DNA of 64,000 bases from DATLSM01 sp035534175 (GTDB lineage: Bacteria; Actinomycetota; Thermoleophilia; Solirubrobacterales; 70-9). Made by a program: the position numbers and the translations under genes. Position 1 is the first letter of the stretch. The number at the start of each line of letters is the position of its first letter. The notes below the pieces were generated by a model. The model was not told the DNA's origin. It saw nothing but the letters and a program-made list of their open reading frames with translations, and made no database searches. Below are positions 1-7,445 of this stretch, one piece after another. Location of the stretch: assembly GCA_035534175.1 (NCBI GenBank), contig DATLSM010000045.1, forward strand, positions 1-64,000, written 5' to 3'.

Positions 1-1340
1 AGCACCTCGGCCGGGGTTCTCCAGCCGAGGGCTTTTCTGGGGCGGGTGTTCAGGGTGGCAGCGACCGCGGCGAGGTCGTCGGCGCCGTGGCGGGCGAGGT
101 CGGTGCCTTTGGGGAAGTACTGGCGCAGCAGCCCGTTGGTGTTCTCGTTGGTGGCGCGCTGCCACGGGCTATGCGGATCGCAGAAGTAGACGGGCAGTCC
201 GGTGTCGATCCGAAGCTGTGCGTGCTGGGCCATCTCGGCGCCCTGATCCCAGGTCAGCGACCGGCGCAGCTGCTCGGGCAGCGTGACGATCGAGCCGGCG
301 ATCGCGTCGCGGACCGCCTCGGCTCCGTGACCGGCCAGGGCCGGGCCGTTCTTGACCCGGGGCCCGTCGCGGCCGTCCATCGGCGGAAGGTGCAGCAGCA
401 TCGCAAAGCGGCTGGTGCGCTCGACCAGCGTGCCGATCGCCGAGCTCCCAAGGCCGATGATCAAGTCTCCCTCCCAATGGCCCGGAACCGCCCGGTCTGA
501 AGCCTCGGCGGGCCGCTGGCTGATCATCACCTCCTCGCTCACAAAGCTCTTGCCTCGGCCGCGGACGCGGGCCCTGGGGACGCGCAGCGCCCTCCCGGTC
601 CGAAGGCACGCGCTCAGCTCGCGCCGCAGTGCGCCCCGGCCCTGCACATATAGCGACTGGTAGATCGCCTCGTGGGAGACGCGCATCGACTCATCATCGG
701 GGAAGTCCAGGCGAAGCCGGTTTGAGATCTGTTCGGGGCTCCACGCCCTCGCCCAGCGCCGGTCGGCCCGCCGCCCATGACGCCGGCCCTTCCACCGCAC
801 CTGCGGGCCATCGACCGCAAGTCCGTCGGGACGCTTCACGGCCCCGGCCAGCCGCTCCTGCACATAGCGGCGCAGCTCGTCGTTCACCGCGAGCTTCGCG
901 GGCTTGGGGCGCCGCGCACGCCGCTCGGCATGCCACTGCGCGGTCGTCGCGCGGTAATCGAAGCCGCCGCCGCGGGTCGCAGCGTTGCGGCGCAGCTCCC
1001 TGGAGATCGTCGACGGCGAACGGCCGAGCCGGCGCCCGATCTCCCGCATCCCGCACCCGCCGGCGCGCAAGATCGCGATCTCCTCCCGCTCGGCGAACGA
1101 CAGGTAGCGCCCCGACGGCGCGGCGAGACTGACAGGTGACATCCCGCCACCCTCGCGAAACCAGCGGACGCCGACCACCTCCGAGACGCCCGCCTCCTTG
1201 CCCGCGCCTTCGCTCGAGAGCCCGCGCGCGATCGCCTCCCAAAACCGCTGCCGATGCTCTCGCCGACCAACCGGCGGCCGTCCCGGCGAGCGCATCGCCG
1301 GCCGCCCCGCCCGCTCCCAAGCCCGAACCTTCCTGCCCAT
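1..1340 (-). CDS. IS30-family transposase (C-terminus cut by window edge)
   Basis: This is a DDE transposase of the IS30 family that would catalyse cut-out and insertion of its own element. The frame is open from an ATG at 1340-1338 to the window edge (446 codons), with a good ribosome site (GAGAGGAGTT) upstream. An N-terminal helix-turn-helix is visible (SFAEREEIAILRAGG, then IGRRLGRSPSTISREL). The catalytic core shows GHWEGDLIIG, LVERTSRF, DQGAEMAQH and the signature DPHSPWQRATNENTNGLLRQ, followed by FPKGTDL and, close to the edge, NTRPRKALGWRTPAEVL. At most a few residues are missing. It appears intact and could be active, since no stop or frameshift is seen. Confidence 0.93.
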   Translation of the reverse strand, partial: MGRKVRAWERAGRPAMRSPGRPPVGRREHRQRFWEAIARGLSSEGAGKEAGVSEVVGVRWFREGGGMSPVSLAAPSGRYLSFAEREEIAILRAGGCGMREIGRRLGRSPSTISRELRRNAATRGGGFDYRATTAQWHAERRARRPKPAKLAVNDELRRYVQERLAGAVKRPDGLAVDGPQVRWKGRRHGRRADRRWARAWSPEQISNRLRLDFPDDESMRVSHEAIYQSLYVQGRGALRRELSACLRTGRALRVPRARVRGRGKSFVSEEVMISQRPAEASDRAVPGHWEGDLIIGLGSSAIGTLVERTSRFAMLLHLPPMDGRDGPRVKNGPALAGHGAEAVRDAIAGSIVTLPEQLRRSLTWDQGAEMAQHAQLRIDTGLPVYFCDPHSPWQRATNENTNGLLRQYFPKGTDLARHGADDLAAVAATLNTRPRKALGWRTPAEV

Positions 1341-1378
1341 CGCAACTCCTCTCGATCGAGTGTTGCGAGGACCACTTG
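1..1378 (-). mobile_element. IS30-family insertion sequence, left part off window
   Basis: The sequence holds one transposase gene plus a short upstream terminal segment. The right boundary is put at about 1353-1378, where the stretch upstream of the transposase ATG ends and the unrelated IS1-type transposase remnant begins; the exact inverted repeat cannot be set because the other end of the element is outside the window. The element is oriented so that its transposase reads leftward. Confidence 0.7.
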
Positions 1379-1386
1379 AATTCACC

Positions 1387-1800
1387 ATGTATGCATCGAC
1401 CGTCGGGCCTGCCTTCAAACAGCAAATCGACTACGCGCAGATTCAGAAGATCTACAAGGTCGATCCCAAAGCCGACCGCAAATACAGCCCCCCGATCTGC
1501 ACGGGGATCAAGACTCGCCCGCTGAAGGGTGCCCCCGACCCAGACCGAATCTCGACCAGCTACGTCGAGCGCCAGAACTTGACGATGCGAATGGGGATGC
1601 GGCGCTTCACGCGGCTAACGAATGCCTTTTCAAAGAAAGTCGAGAACCACGCGGCAGCCGTGGCGATCCACTTCATGCATTACAACTTCGCTCGACCGCA
1701 TAAGACCCTCGCCAACCCCTATCCCCGGACGCCCGCGATGGCCGCTGGCGTTTCCGACCACGTTTGGACGATGAAAGAGATTGCGGCGCTGCTCGACTAA
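1387..1800 (+). pseudogene. C-terminal remnant of an IS1-type transposase
   Basis: About 138 codons match the carboxy-terminal half of IS1-like transposases: IDYAQIQKIY, then STSYVERQNLTMRMGMRRF, TRLTNAFSKK, FMHYNFARPHKTL and a C-terminal WTMKEIAALLD. The N-terminal half (DNA-binding and first catalytic Asp) is absent; its place is taken by the end of the IS30 element, so this gene was most likely interrupted by that insertion. Frame-compatible codons continue upstream only into unrelated IS30 sequence. Its GC content is clearly lower than that of the surrounding chromosome, consistent with horizontal origin. It should be non-functional. Confidence 0.82.
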
Positions 1801-2018
1801 TGCGTCGCTAGAAAGCGCTGCCTATGAGCGGTAGGGACGTGATAGACCATATCCGTCGCTCTAACTCGTGGATTACCCTGCAATTGCTCATAAGTAACGG
1901 CAGAGGCCGCTACCCGCGCTCCGCGTAAGGCTATCCATTTACCAGAGTGCCGCTTGGCAATCCCTTGTGAGACGGGGGACTGCCCAAACTTCTTTTCAAA
2001 TACCCATTCAATAGCCAT
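1797..2018 (-). CDS. Small DUF5678-like protein
   Basis: 73 residues. The core (GKWIALRGARVAASAVTYEQL, here residues ~26-46, followed by a short strand TDMVYHVPTAH) resembles DUF5678, a small domain of unknown role with the pattern 'W-[VI]-A-L-x-x-G-x-V-x-A-x-A-x-[TS]-Y-E-E-L'. The ATG at 2018 lies only 29 bp from the start of the divergent retropepsin-like gene, so the two probably share one promoter region. The gene sits in lower-GC DNA beside transposase sequence. The assignment rests on pattern recall only; it could be a chance open frame, but composition and motif argue for a real gene. Confidence 0.5.
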   Translation of the reverse strand: MAIEWVFEKKFGQSPVSQGIAKRHSGKWIALRGARVAASAVTYEQLQGNPRVRATDMVYHVPTAHRQRFLATH

Positions 2019-2047
2019 AGCCTTGGTTCCCGTCTTGGAAATATATT

Positions 2048-2506
2048 GTGGCTTCTTACCAGTTTAGCTATCGACGCGGGACGATCCCGCAAGTCCCCAT
2101 TCTCTTGCAAACTAGCCTCGGCGGCAAACGGGTCGTTGGGGAGATCGACAGCGGCTCTCATAAGAGTCTTTGCCCCCTAGCAATCCTGGGCGAGCTCGGT
2201 CTCTCGCTGGGAGATCTCGAAGAAGTCCCCGAGGGAGGCGAAGCCGCGGTTGGGGGGACGTTCCCTACTTGGTCAGCGAGGGGGACAGGCATCACGGGCC
2301 AGATTTTGGCTCCCAACGCAGACCGGACGGATTTTGAGCCATGGGGGTCAATGTTCTCCCTAGGGCATCTCTCTTTCGCCGATACAACAACGCTACTGCT
2401 AGGGCAGGCCGATTTCTTCGCTGCCTTCGATCTGCATTTTCTCAATCGCGCCGGAACGCCAACAGTCGAGATTTCTGAGCTTCCGGGTCCCGTCCAGGGT
2501 CCGTGA
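2048..2506 (+). CDS. Retropepsin-like aspartyl protease family protein
   Basis: 152 residues starting at GTG 2048. The layout fits a single-domain retropepsin-like fold: an N-terminal strand (FSYRRGTIPQVPILLQTSL), a catalytic-type loop E-I-D-S-G-S (Asp at about residue 34, in place of the usual D-[TS]-G-A), and a C-terminal segment TLLLGQADFFAAFDLHF that matches the 'ILGxxFF...F' end of these proteins. The active enzyme would be a homodimer, one Asp from each chain. No signal peptide or membrane segment is seen, so it is probably cytoplasmic. Divergent from the DUF5678-like gene 29 bp away; lower GC than the core genome, suggesting acquisition. Substrate unknown. Confidence 0.6.
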   Translation: MASYQFSYRRGTIPQVPILLQTSLGGKRVVGEIDSGSHKSLCPLAILGELGLSLGDLEEVPEGGEAAVGGTFPTWSARGTGITGQILAPNADRTDFEPWGSMFSLGHLSFADTTTLLLGQADFFAAFDLHFLNRAGTPTVEISELPGPVQGP

Positions 2507-2563
2507 GGCGCCCAAATTCAAACTGAGACACCACTCCCAGCAAGCGGAGCTATACTTTTTGAA

Positions 2564-3529
2564 GTGACGCTGGAGGGCCTTCAGAAACGACCCTGCGGGG
2601 GGCGCTTCGGCGACATCGTCGAGTCGATCGGCAACACGCCTCTGGTCGAGCTGCCCCGGCTCTCCCCCAAACCCGAGGTGCGGATCTTCGCCAAGCTCGA
2701 GGGTCGCAACCCAACCGGCTCAGTCAAGGACCGGGTCGCCAAGGCCATGATCGAGTCGGCCGAGGCAGGTGGGCTGATCGAGCCGGGGCAGACGGTCCTG
2801 GAGCCGACCTCTGGCAACACCGGCATCTCCCTGGCGATGATCTGCCGCCGCAGGGGTTACCCGCTGAAGGTGGTGATGCCGGACAACGTGACCAGGGAGC
2901 GCACGCAGCTACTGAGGATGTACGGGGCTGAGATCGTCTACTCGGAGGGGGCCAAGGGCTCCAACGGCGCGGTCGAGGTGGCGCTCGAGATGGCCAAGGA
3001 TCCCGCTTACTACATGCCCTACCAGTACGGCAACGAGGCCAACCCCCGCGCTCATTACGAGGGCACGGCGGTCGAGATCCTCGAAGAGCTCGACGAGGTC
3101 ACCGCCTTCGTCGGCGGGCTCGGCACCGGCGGCACGCTGATGGGCAACGGGCGCCGGCTCAAGGAGGCTAATCCCGCGACCCTGATCGTCGCCGCCGAGC
3201 CGATGCAGGGGGAGATGGTGCACGGCCTGCGATCGCTCGAGGACGGCTTCATCCCGCCGATCATCGACCTCTCCATCCTCGACCGCAAGATCATGGTCTC
3301 CAACCGGGACGCGGTCCTTTGGACCAGGCGACTGCTCGACGAGGAGGGGGTGTTCGCCGGTGTTTCCTCCGGCGCGATCGCCGCCATCGCGGTGCGGATC
3401 GCCAGCGAGTTGGAGGGTGGCAACGTCGTCTTCCTGATCCCCGACGACGGTTGGAAGTACCTCTCCTCGGGGGTCTACACCAAACCGGTCGAGGAGATCG
3501 AGAACCTGGACTCCACCGTCTGGTGGTAG
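2564..3529 (+). CDS. cysM: Cysteine synthase, CysM type
   Basis: This PLP enzyme makes L-cysteine from an activated serine (O-acetyl- or O-phosphoserine) and a sulfur donor. The PLP lysine is in RNPTGSVKDR (Lys ~55), the phosphate/substrate loop is TSGNTGISLA, and the Gly-rich loop is GGLGTGGTLMG. The C-terminal block DDGWKYLSSGVYT, instead of the CysK-type ending, resembles mycobacterial CysM, which uses a protein thiocarboxylate (CysO-COSH) as donor. 321 aa, a normal length. GTG at 2564 is the first usable start before the conserved FGDIVESIGNTPLVEL. It is followed after 116 bp by a Mec-like peptidase, the enzyme that would release cysteine from CysO, but no CysO gene lies between. Confidence 0.9.
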   Translation: MTLEGLQKRPCGGRFGDIVESIGNTPLVELPRLSPKPEVRIFAKLEGRNPTGSVKDRVAKAMIESAEAGGLIEPGQTVLEPTSGNTGISLAMICRRRGYPLKVVMPDNVTRERTQLLRMYGAEIVYSEGAKGSNGAVEVALEMAKDPAYYMPYQYGNEANPRAHYEGTAVEILEELDEVTAFVGGLGTGGTLMGNGRRLKEANPATLIVAAEPMQGEMVHGLRSLEDGFIPPIIDLSILDRKIMVSNRDAVLWTRRLLDEEGVFAGVSSGAIAAIAVRIASELEGGNVVFLIPDDGWKYLSSGVYTKPVEEIENLDSTVWW

Positions 3530-3645
3530 CTGGGGACATGGGCGGCCCGGCGCATCTCGGCCTCCCCAGTGACTTGCCCGCAGAGCACGCGGCGCTCCCC
3601 GCGTCCACGATCCGCTTGGCCACGAGCGCCCCCGGGGGGAGCTAG

Positions 3646-4044
3646 GTGCAGATCTCTCGGCAGCTGGTCGAGGAGATGGTCGCCCATGCGCGGGAGGATC
3701 TCCCCAATGAGTGCTGCGGCTTGGTCGGAGGCCGCGAGGGCGAGGCGAGCGTCGTCATCCGGGTCGCCAACGCGGCGTGCAGCCCGCTGCGCTACGAAAT
3801 GGACCCGCAGGAGCAGTACGACGCGCTGAGGGCGATTGAAGAGGAGGGTGGCGAGCTGCTGGCGATCTATCACTCCCACACCAGGAGCGCTGCCTATCCT
3901 TCCCAGACCGACGTCAACCTGGCCGCAGCCTGGCCTGATCAGATCTATCTGATCGTCTCCTTGGCCGAGGAGGACGCGCCGGACGTCAAGGGTTACCTTC
4001 TAAGGGATCTGAGGATCGCCGATGCCGAGATCACTGTCTCCTAG
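3646..4044 (+). CDS. JAMM/MPN metallopeptidase, Mec-like (M67 family)
   Basis: A zinc peptidase of 132 aa. The JAMM zinc site is complete: Glu22 in NECCG, then His76-Ser-His78, Ser86 and Asp89 (YHSHTRSAAYPSQTD). In mycobacteria Mec removes the newly made cysteine from the C-terminus of the sulfur carrier CysO; the position beside cysM supports the same job here (inference). Starts at GTG 3646 behind a GGGGGAG ribosome site. The end overlaps the next gene by 23 bp, suggesting co-translation. No CysO/ThiS-like gene is visible in the cluster. Confidence 0.85.
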   Translation: MQISRQLVEEMVAHAREDLPNECCGLVGGREGEASVVIRVANAACSPLRYEMDPQEQYDALRAIEEEGGELLAIYHSHTRSAAYPSQTDVNLAAAWPDQIYLIVSLAEEDAPDVKGYLLRDLRIADAEITVS

Positions 4045-4360
4045 TCACAGTCGCGGTTCGCCTGCCCAGGACGCCGGTGGCGCCGGTGGCTTCGATGGGC
4101 GCGACGAGGGTGGGGGAGGCGGCGGAGGCGGCGGTGGCAAGCTGGTCAAAGTTGCTTTCGCCCCGAGCTTGATTGAGGCCGAAATGATCCAGGGCCTGCT
4201 TTCTGAGCACGGCATTCCCAGCATGCTGAAGCGGGGGCCCGGCTTCGATGTGCCGGAGTTCATGTCCGTGGGTCCACGCCAGGTGTTCGTCGTCGAGGGG
4301 ATGGCGGCCAGGGCACGAGAAGTGCTCAAGGGAACCCCGGGTGAGGCCTCCAGCCCCTAA
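4022..4360 (+). CDS. DUF2007-like protein with glycine-rich linker
   Basis: 112 aa. Residues ~40-105 (KLVKVAFAPSLIEAEMIQGLL, SEHGIPSMLKRG, then a strand RQVFVVEG and a helix AAREVL-like) fit DUF2007, a small alpha/beta domain described as putative signal transducing. The first ~38 residues are a low-complexity, Gly-rich, probably disordered tail containing a run of nine or ten glycines. The ATG at 4022 lies inside the end of the JAMM peptidase gene (overlap 23 bp), so the two are probably translated together. Its stop touches the end of the convergent minus-strand gene. No function can be inferred beyond membership. Confidence 0.7.
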   Translation: MPRSLSPSHSRGSPAQDAGGAGGFDGRDEGGGGGGGGGGKLVKVAFAPSLIEAEMIQGLLSEHGIPSMLKRGPGFDVPEFMSVGPRQVFVVEGMAARAREVLKGTPGEASSP

Positions 4361-5112
4361 TCAAGGCTGGGTCTGGCGATCGCGCGCAGGTAGCCGCGCC
4401 AGGCATCCTCGACCTCGCCGAAGCGGGCTTCGAAGGCCGCTTCGAGGGTGGGCTTTGCGCCGCCGGGCAGCAGGCGCAGGGCGAGTTCCCGGCAAGCATC
4501 CGGGCCACGCTCGTTCTCCAACAGGTCGAAGATCGTGCCGCCGAGGATCACCGCGTCGCGGCGCGAGGGGGGAAAGGATGGGCGGGCGCCCTCCCGCAGC
4601 CGGCGGATCACCGCGGCCCGATAGAGCCCGACCTGGCGGGAGAAGTACTGGGCACCGCCCTCTGCCAGCCAGGCCCAGCTCAGGTAGCGGGCGAAGCGGC
4701 GCGGCGTCCAGGAGGGGGGGAGGTCTGGGTTGTTGGCGGCGATCACGAGCTGCGCGTAGAGTCGCTCGGCGGTACCTCGCAGCGCCTCGCGCGAGTCCTC
4801 CCCCGCGGCGCGGCGCTCCATGTGGGGATCGTTGAGGACGTGCAGCTCGGTGGCCATCGCCCAGCCGGCGAGATAGCGCCGCCCAGCCGCCGCCGCCGAC
4901 CAGCGCGCCGCCGGCAGGAACGGGTGGGCCATGGCCAGCCAGGCGGGGTTGGTGTGGACGACCACGGTGACGTCGCCGGGGACCACCTCGAAGCGGTCCT
5001 CGAGCCGCAGCCGCAGGTCCTCCAGCCGATCGAGAATGCGCTCCGCGAATGCGGCATCGCCGCTGTCGTGCCGGGCGGTGAAACTCAGGGACTTGGTCTC
5101 GACCCAGGGCAC
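4357..5112 (-). CDS. Hypothetical protein resembling a metal-less peptidase MA-type fold
   Basis: 251 aa from GTG 5112. No named family is recognised with confidence. The arrangement TAERLYAQLVIAANN ... WLAEGGAQYFSRQ ... DLLENERGPDACREL ... RFGEVEDAWRGYL is like the peptidase MA (gluzincin) domain, in which a HExxH helix is followed by a 'W-[FL]-x-E-G-x-A-x-Y' helix. Here the second motif and its Glu are present, but the HExxH position reads LYAQL, so zinc binding would be lost. The C-terminal half ends with the usual helical part. No signal peptide. It lies convergent to the DUF2007 gene, overlapping by 4 bp. Confidence 0.55.
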   Translation of the reverse strand: MPWVETKSLSFTARHDSGDAAFAERILDRLEDLRLRLEDRFEVVPGDVTVVVHTNPAWLAMAHPFLPAARWSAAAAGRRYLAGWAMATELHVLNDPHMERRAAGEDSREALRGTAERLYAQLVIAANNPDLPPSWTPRRFARYLSWAWLAEGGAQYFSRQVGLYRAAVIRRLREGARPSFPPSRRDAVILGGTIFDLLENERGPDACRELALRLLPGGAKPTLEAAFEARFGEVEDAWRGYLRAIARPSLD

Positions 5113-5194
5113 GCGCCGAGCGTACTAACCGACGTCTAAGCTCGCTTGACTCAGCGGATCAGGGATGCGGCCAGCGCCTGAGGTGACAGATATG

Positions 5195-5212
5195 GGGCTC
5201 AGGCCGGAGCCC
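5195..5212 (-). terminator. Small hairpin at the end of the DUF1802 gene
   Basis: GGGCTC and GAGCCC form a 6-bp perfect stem with a 6-base loop, touching the stop codon of the DUF1802 gene at 5212. There is no T-run, so it is a weak terminator candidate. Confidence 0.3.
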
Positions 5213-5844
5213 TAGACCAGAGCGGGCTCGGTATCGCCCGCGCAAACCGATTGGATCTCCTGGCGGGCGCGGTCGAACTCCTCATCCGCCATCACCGGCG
5301 TCCCCTCAAAGGGCAGGTCGCGGTCGATCTCCACCCAGGAGCGGCAGCCGTGGTACTCGTCGCGGACCCTCACCGTGACCGGCCGCGGGATGCGGTGGAC
5401 CCGCAGTAGCAGGACGTGCAGCGGGTGGCGACGCTTCCAGTTGAGCCGCTTCTCGGCGTAGTCGGGGGTCCAGACGTAGAAGGGGGAGAGGCTGTCAAGA
5501 GCGCGGCGGTCGGTGATCGTGAAGTGGTCCGTGACCTCAGCCCAGGCGCGAAGGCGGACGCGTTCGGGTTGTGAGATGCCGCCGTCTTGGATCAGAGCCC
5601 TCGGCGGTGGCTCCTCGTCGGGCCAGACACCCTCTTCCAGCGCCCGTCGCAGCTCGGGATGGTGGGACTCACGCACCAGATCGTTCTGCTGGTGGTCGAA
5701 GGTGGGATAGAGGAAGAAGCGCTCGTGCTCGAGCACGAAGTGCTTGTTCTCCTCACGGATTCCGCCCTTGCGCAGGGTAAGCAGCTGCTCACCCTCGGCG
5801 AGTGCACGCACCGTTACGGCCCATTCCTTGAAAGCGATCGGCAT
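5212..5844 (-). CDS. DUF1802 family protein
   Basis: 210 aa, ATG at 5844. The N-terminus (FKEWAVTVRALAEGEQLLTL, RKGGIREENKHF, HERFFLYPTFDHQ) is characteristic of DUF1802, a family of soluble bacterial proteins without an assigned biochemical role. No catalytic motif, signal peptide or membrane segment is seen. It is a single gene with its own candidate promoter and a palindrome in the 159-bp gap that separates it from nadB. Confidence 0.8.
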   Translation of the reverse strand: MPIAFKEWAVTVRALAEGEQLLTLRKGGIREENKHFVLEHERFFLYPTFDHQQNDLVRESHHPELRRALEEGVWPDEEPPPRALIQDGGISQPERVRLRAWAEVTDHFTITDRRALDSLSPFYVWTPDYAEKRLNWKRRHPLHVLLLRVHRIPRPVTVRVRDEYHGCRSWVEIDRDLPFEGTPVMADEEFDRARQEIQSVCAGDTEPALV

Positions 5845-5934
5845 TTGAAAGCTGTACCTAAGAGGTTGTGTGATTCGGTGACTGGGAGAGGCGCCTCGGC
5901 CCCTGTCAGGACGGACATCCGTCCGGAGCGGGGC

Positions 5935-5963
5935 ATCTTAGACCAGCCGGGCCCAATCGCCAA
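5935..5963 (-). promoter_or_regulatory. Candidate sigma-70-type promoter for the DUF1802 gene
   Basis: On the minus strand TTGGCG (5963-5958) and TAAGAT (5940-5935) are separated by exactly 17 bp. A perfect 16-bp palindrome, GGACGGACATCCGTCC (5909-5924), lies just downstream of the expected start point and could be a repressor site or an mRNA hairpin. The remainder of the leader (~65 bp) shows nothing recognisable. Confidence 0.4.
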
Positions 5964-6003
5964 ATTAAACCTTCATAAACATCTTCTCCCCCCGCGGCCC
6001 GCG

Positions 6004-7419
6004 TCAAACCCACCGCTCGTGCCGGGTCTCACCGACGGGAGGCAGGACGAGGTGGACGCCGTCCAGCTCGCGATCGATGCCGGGAAAGTCGGTGCGCAGG
6101 TGCCCGCCGCGGGACTCCCGGCGCTCCAGCGCGCTGGCGGCGATTCCCCGCGCCAGCGGATATGGATCGGCGCCCAGCTCGCTCAGGGCCCGCGGGCGCC
6201 GCAGCGGGCCGGCGAGGTGCCAGACCGCATCTCGCGTTCCCTCGGAGGGCGGCGTGAAGCGCCACTCCGGTGGCGAGGGTCGCCGCGACGCGACCTGCTC
6301 CTCCAGCGCCGCCAGCGCCGCTCGCCCGCCGAATACGAAGCACTCGCTGAGCGAGTTGGAGGCGAGCCGGTTGGCGCCGTGAAGGCCGGTGCAGGAGCAC
6401 TCACCGACGGCATAGAGCCCCGGCAGGGAGGAGCGGCCGTCGAGGTCGACCGCGATCCCGCCCATCACGTAGTGGGCGGCGGGCGCGACCGGCACCGGCG
6501 CCGAGTGTGGTTCCAGCCCCGCCTCGGCCAGGGAGGCAAAGACGCTGGGGAAGCGGCCCGGGTCGACGTCGCGCAGGTCCAGGTCGACCTGAGCCGTGCC
6601 GTCGGCCTCGGTGCGGTCGAGGATCGCTTTGGTCACCGCGTCTCGCGGAGCGAGCTCGTCGGTGAAGCGCCGTCCCGCCGCGTCGAGCAGGATCGCCCCC
6701 TCGCCCCGCACCGCCTCGGTTATCAGCAGCCCGTTGAAGCGGGTCCCCGGCAGGGCCAGTGCGGTCGGATGGAATTGGCAGAGCTCAAGGTCGGCCAGAT
6801 CGGCTCCCGCCGCTTGGCCGATCACCGCTCCGGCGCCGATCGCTCCGCGGGGGTTCGTGGTGCGGCGCCACAGGGCCGCGGCTCCGCCGGTTGCCAGCAC
6901 GGTTGCCGCGGCGGCGATCGGTTGCGCCTCGCTCAGCACCCCGTGGCAGCGCTCGCCGTCGCTCCACAGCGCTGTCGCCGTGGTCCGCTCGCGCACCTCG
7001 ATCCGCGCCATGCCGGCGACCATGGCCGCCAGCTTCGAGGTGATCTCGTGCCCGGTTTGGCTGCCGCCGGAATGGACGATGCGCCGCCGGGTGTGACCTC
7101 CCTCCAGTCCCAGGGCCAGCTTCCCACCTACATCGAGGTCGAAGAGGACGCCGCGCTCGCGCAGCTCCCGCACTACCCCCGGCGCCGCCTCGACCAGCGC
7201 CCGCACCGCGGATTGGCGGCACAGCCCTCTGCCCGCCTCGATCGTGTCGGCGGCGTGTTGGGCGGGAGAGTCGCCCGGCTCCAGGGCCGCGGCCAGCCCG
7301 CCCTGCGCCCAGAAGCTGGCGCTCTGAGACAGCGGGGTGCGGGAGATCAAACAGACCGAGCCACCGCGCTCGGCGGCGCGCAGCGCGGTCCATAGCCCGG
7401 CCGCGCCACCCCCCACCAC
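6004..7419 (-). CDS. nadB: L-aspartate oxidase
   Basis: This FAD enzyme oxidises L-aspartate to iminoaspartate, the first step of de novo NAD synthesis. Seen: dinucleotide-binding VVGGGAAGLWTA at the N-terminus, FWAQGGLAAAL, HSGGSQTGHEI, the active-site stretch EAVRGEGAILLDAAGRRF followed by ELAPRDAVTKAI, and GLHGANRLASNSLSE near the C-terminus. 471 aa from GTG 7419; family members are ~500. That start leaves the FAD strand cut short: the conserved frame continues upstream as (x)AKAAEFDLAVVGGG, beginning exactly at an ATA codon (7449-7447) that overlaps the TAG of the upstream gene. No ATG/GTG/TTG exists upstream in frame. nadA/nadC are not in the window. Confidence 0.9.
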   Translation of the reverse strand: MVGGGAAGLWTALRAAERGGSVCLISRTPLSQSASFWAQGGLAAALEPGDSPAQHAADTIEAGRGLCRQSAVRALVEAAPGVVRELRERGVLFDLDVGGKLALGLEGGHTRRRIVHSGGSQTGHEITSKLAAMVAGMARIEVRERTTATALWSDGERCHGVLSEAQPIAAAATVLATGGAAALWRRTTNPRGAIGAGAVIGQAAGADLADLELCQFHPTALALPGTRFNGLLITEAVRGEGAILLDAAGRRFTDELAPRDAVTKAILDRTEADGTAQVDLDLRDVDPGRFPSVFASLAEAGLEPHSAPVPVAPAAHYVMGGIAVDLDGRSSLPGLYAVGECSCTGLHGANRLASNSLSECFVFGGRAALAALEEQVASRRPSPPEWRFTPPSEGTRDAVWHLAGPLRRPRALSELGADPYPLARGIAASALERRESRGGHLRTDFPGIDRELDGVHLVLPPVGETRHERWV

Positions 7420-7445
7420 GGCGAGATCGAACTCGGCCGCTTTGG

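Noticed and set aside
5587..7395. 602-codon plus-strand frame antisense to nadB and DUF1802
   Set aside because: No recognisable domain; codon pattern mirrors the minus-strand genes.
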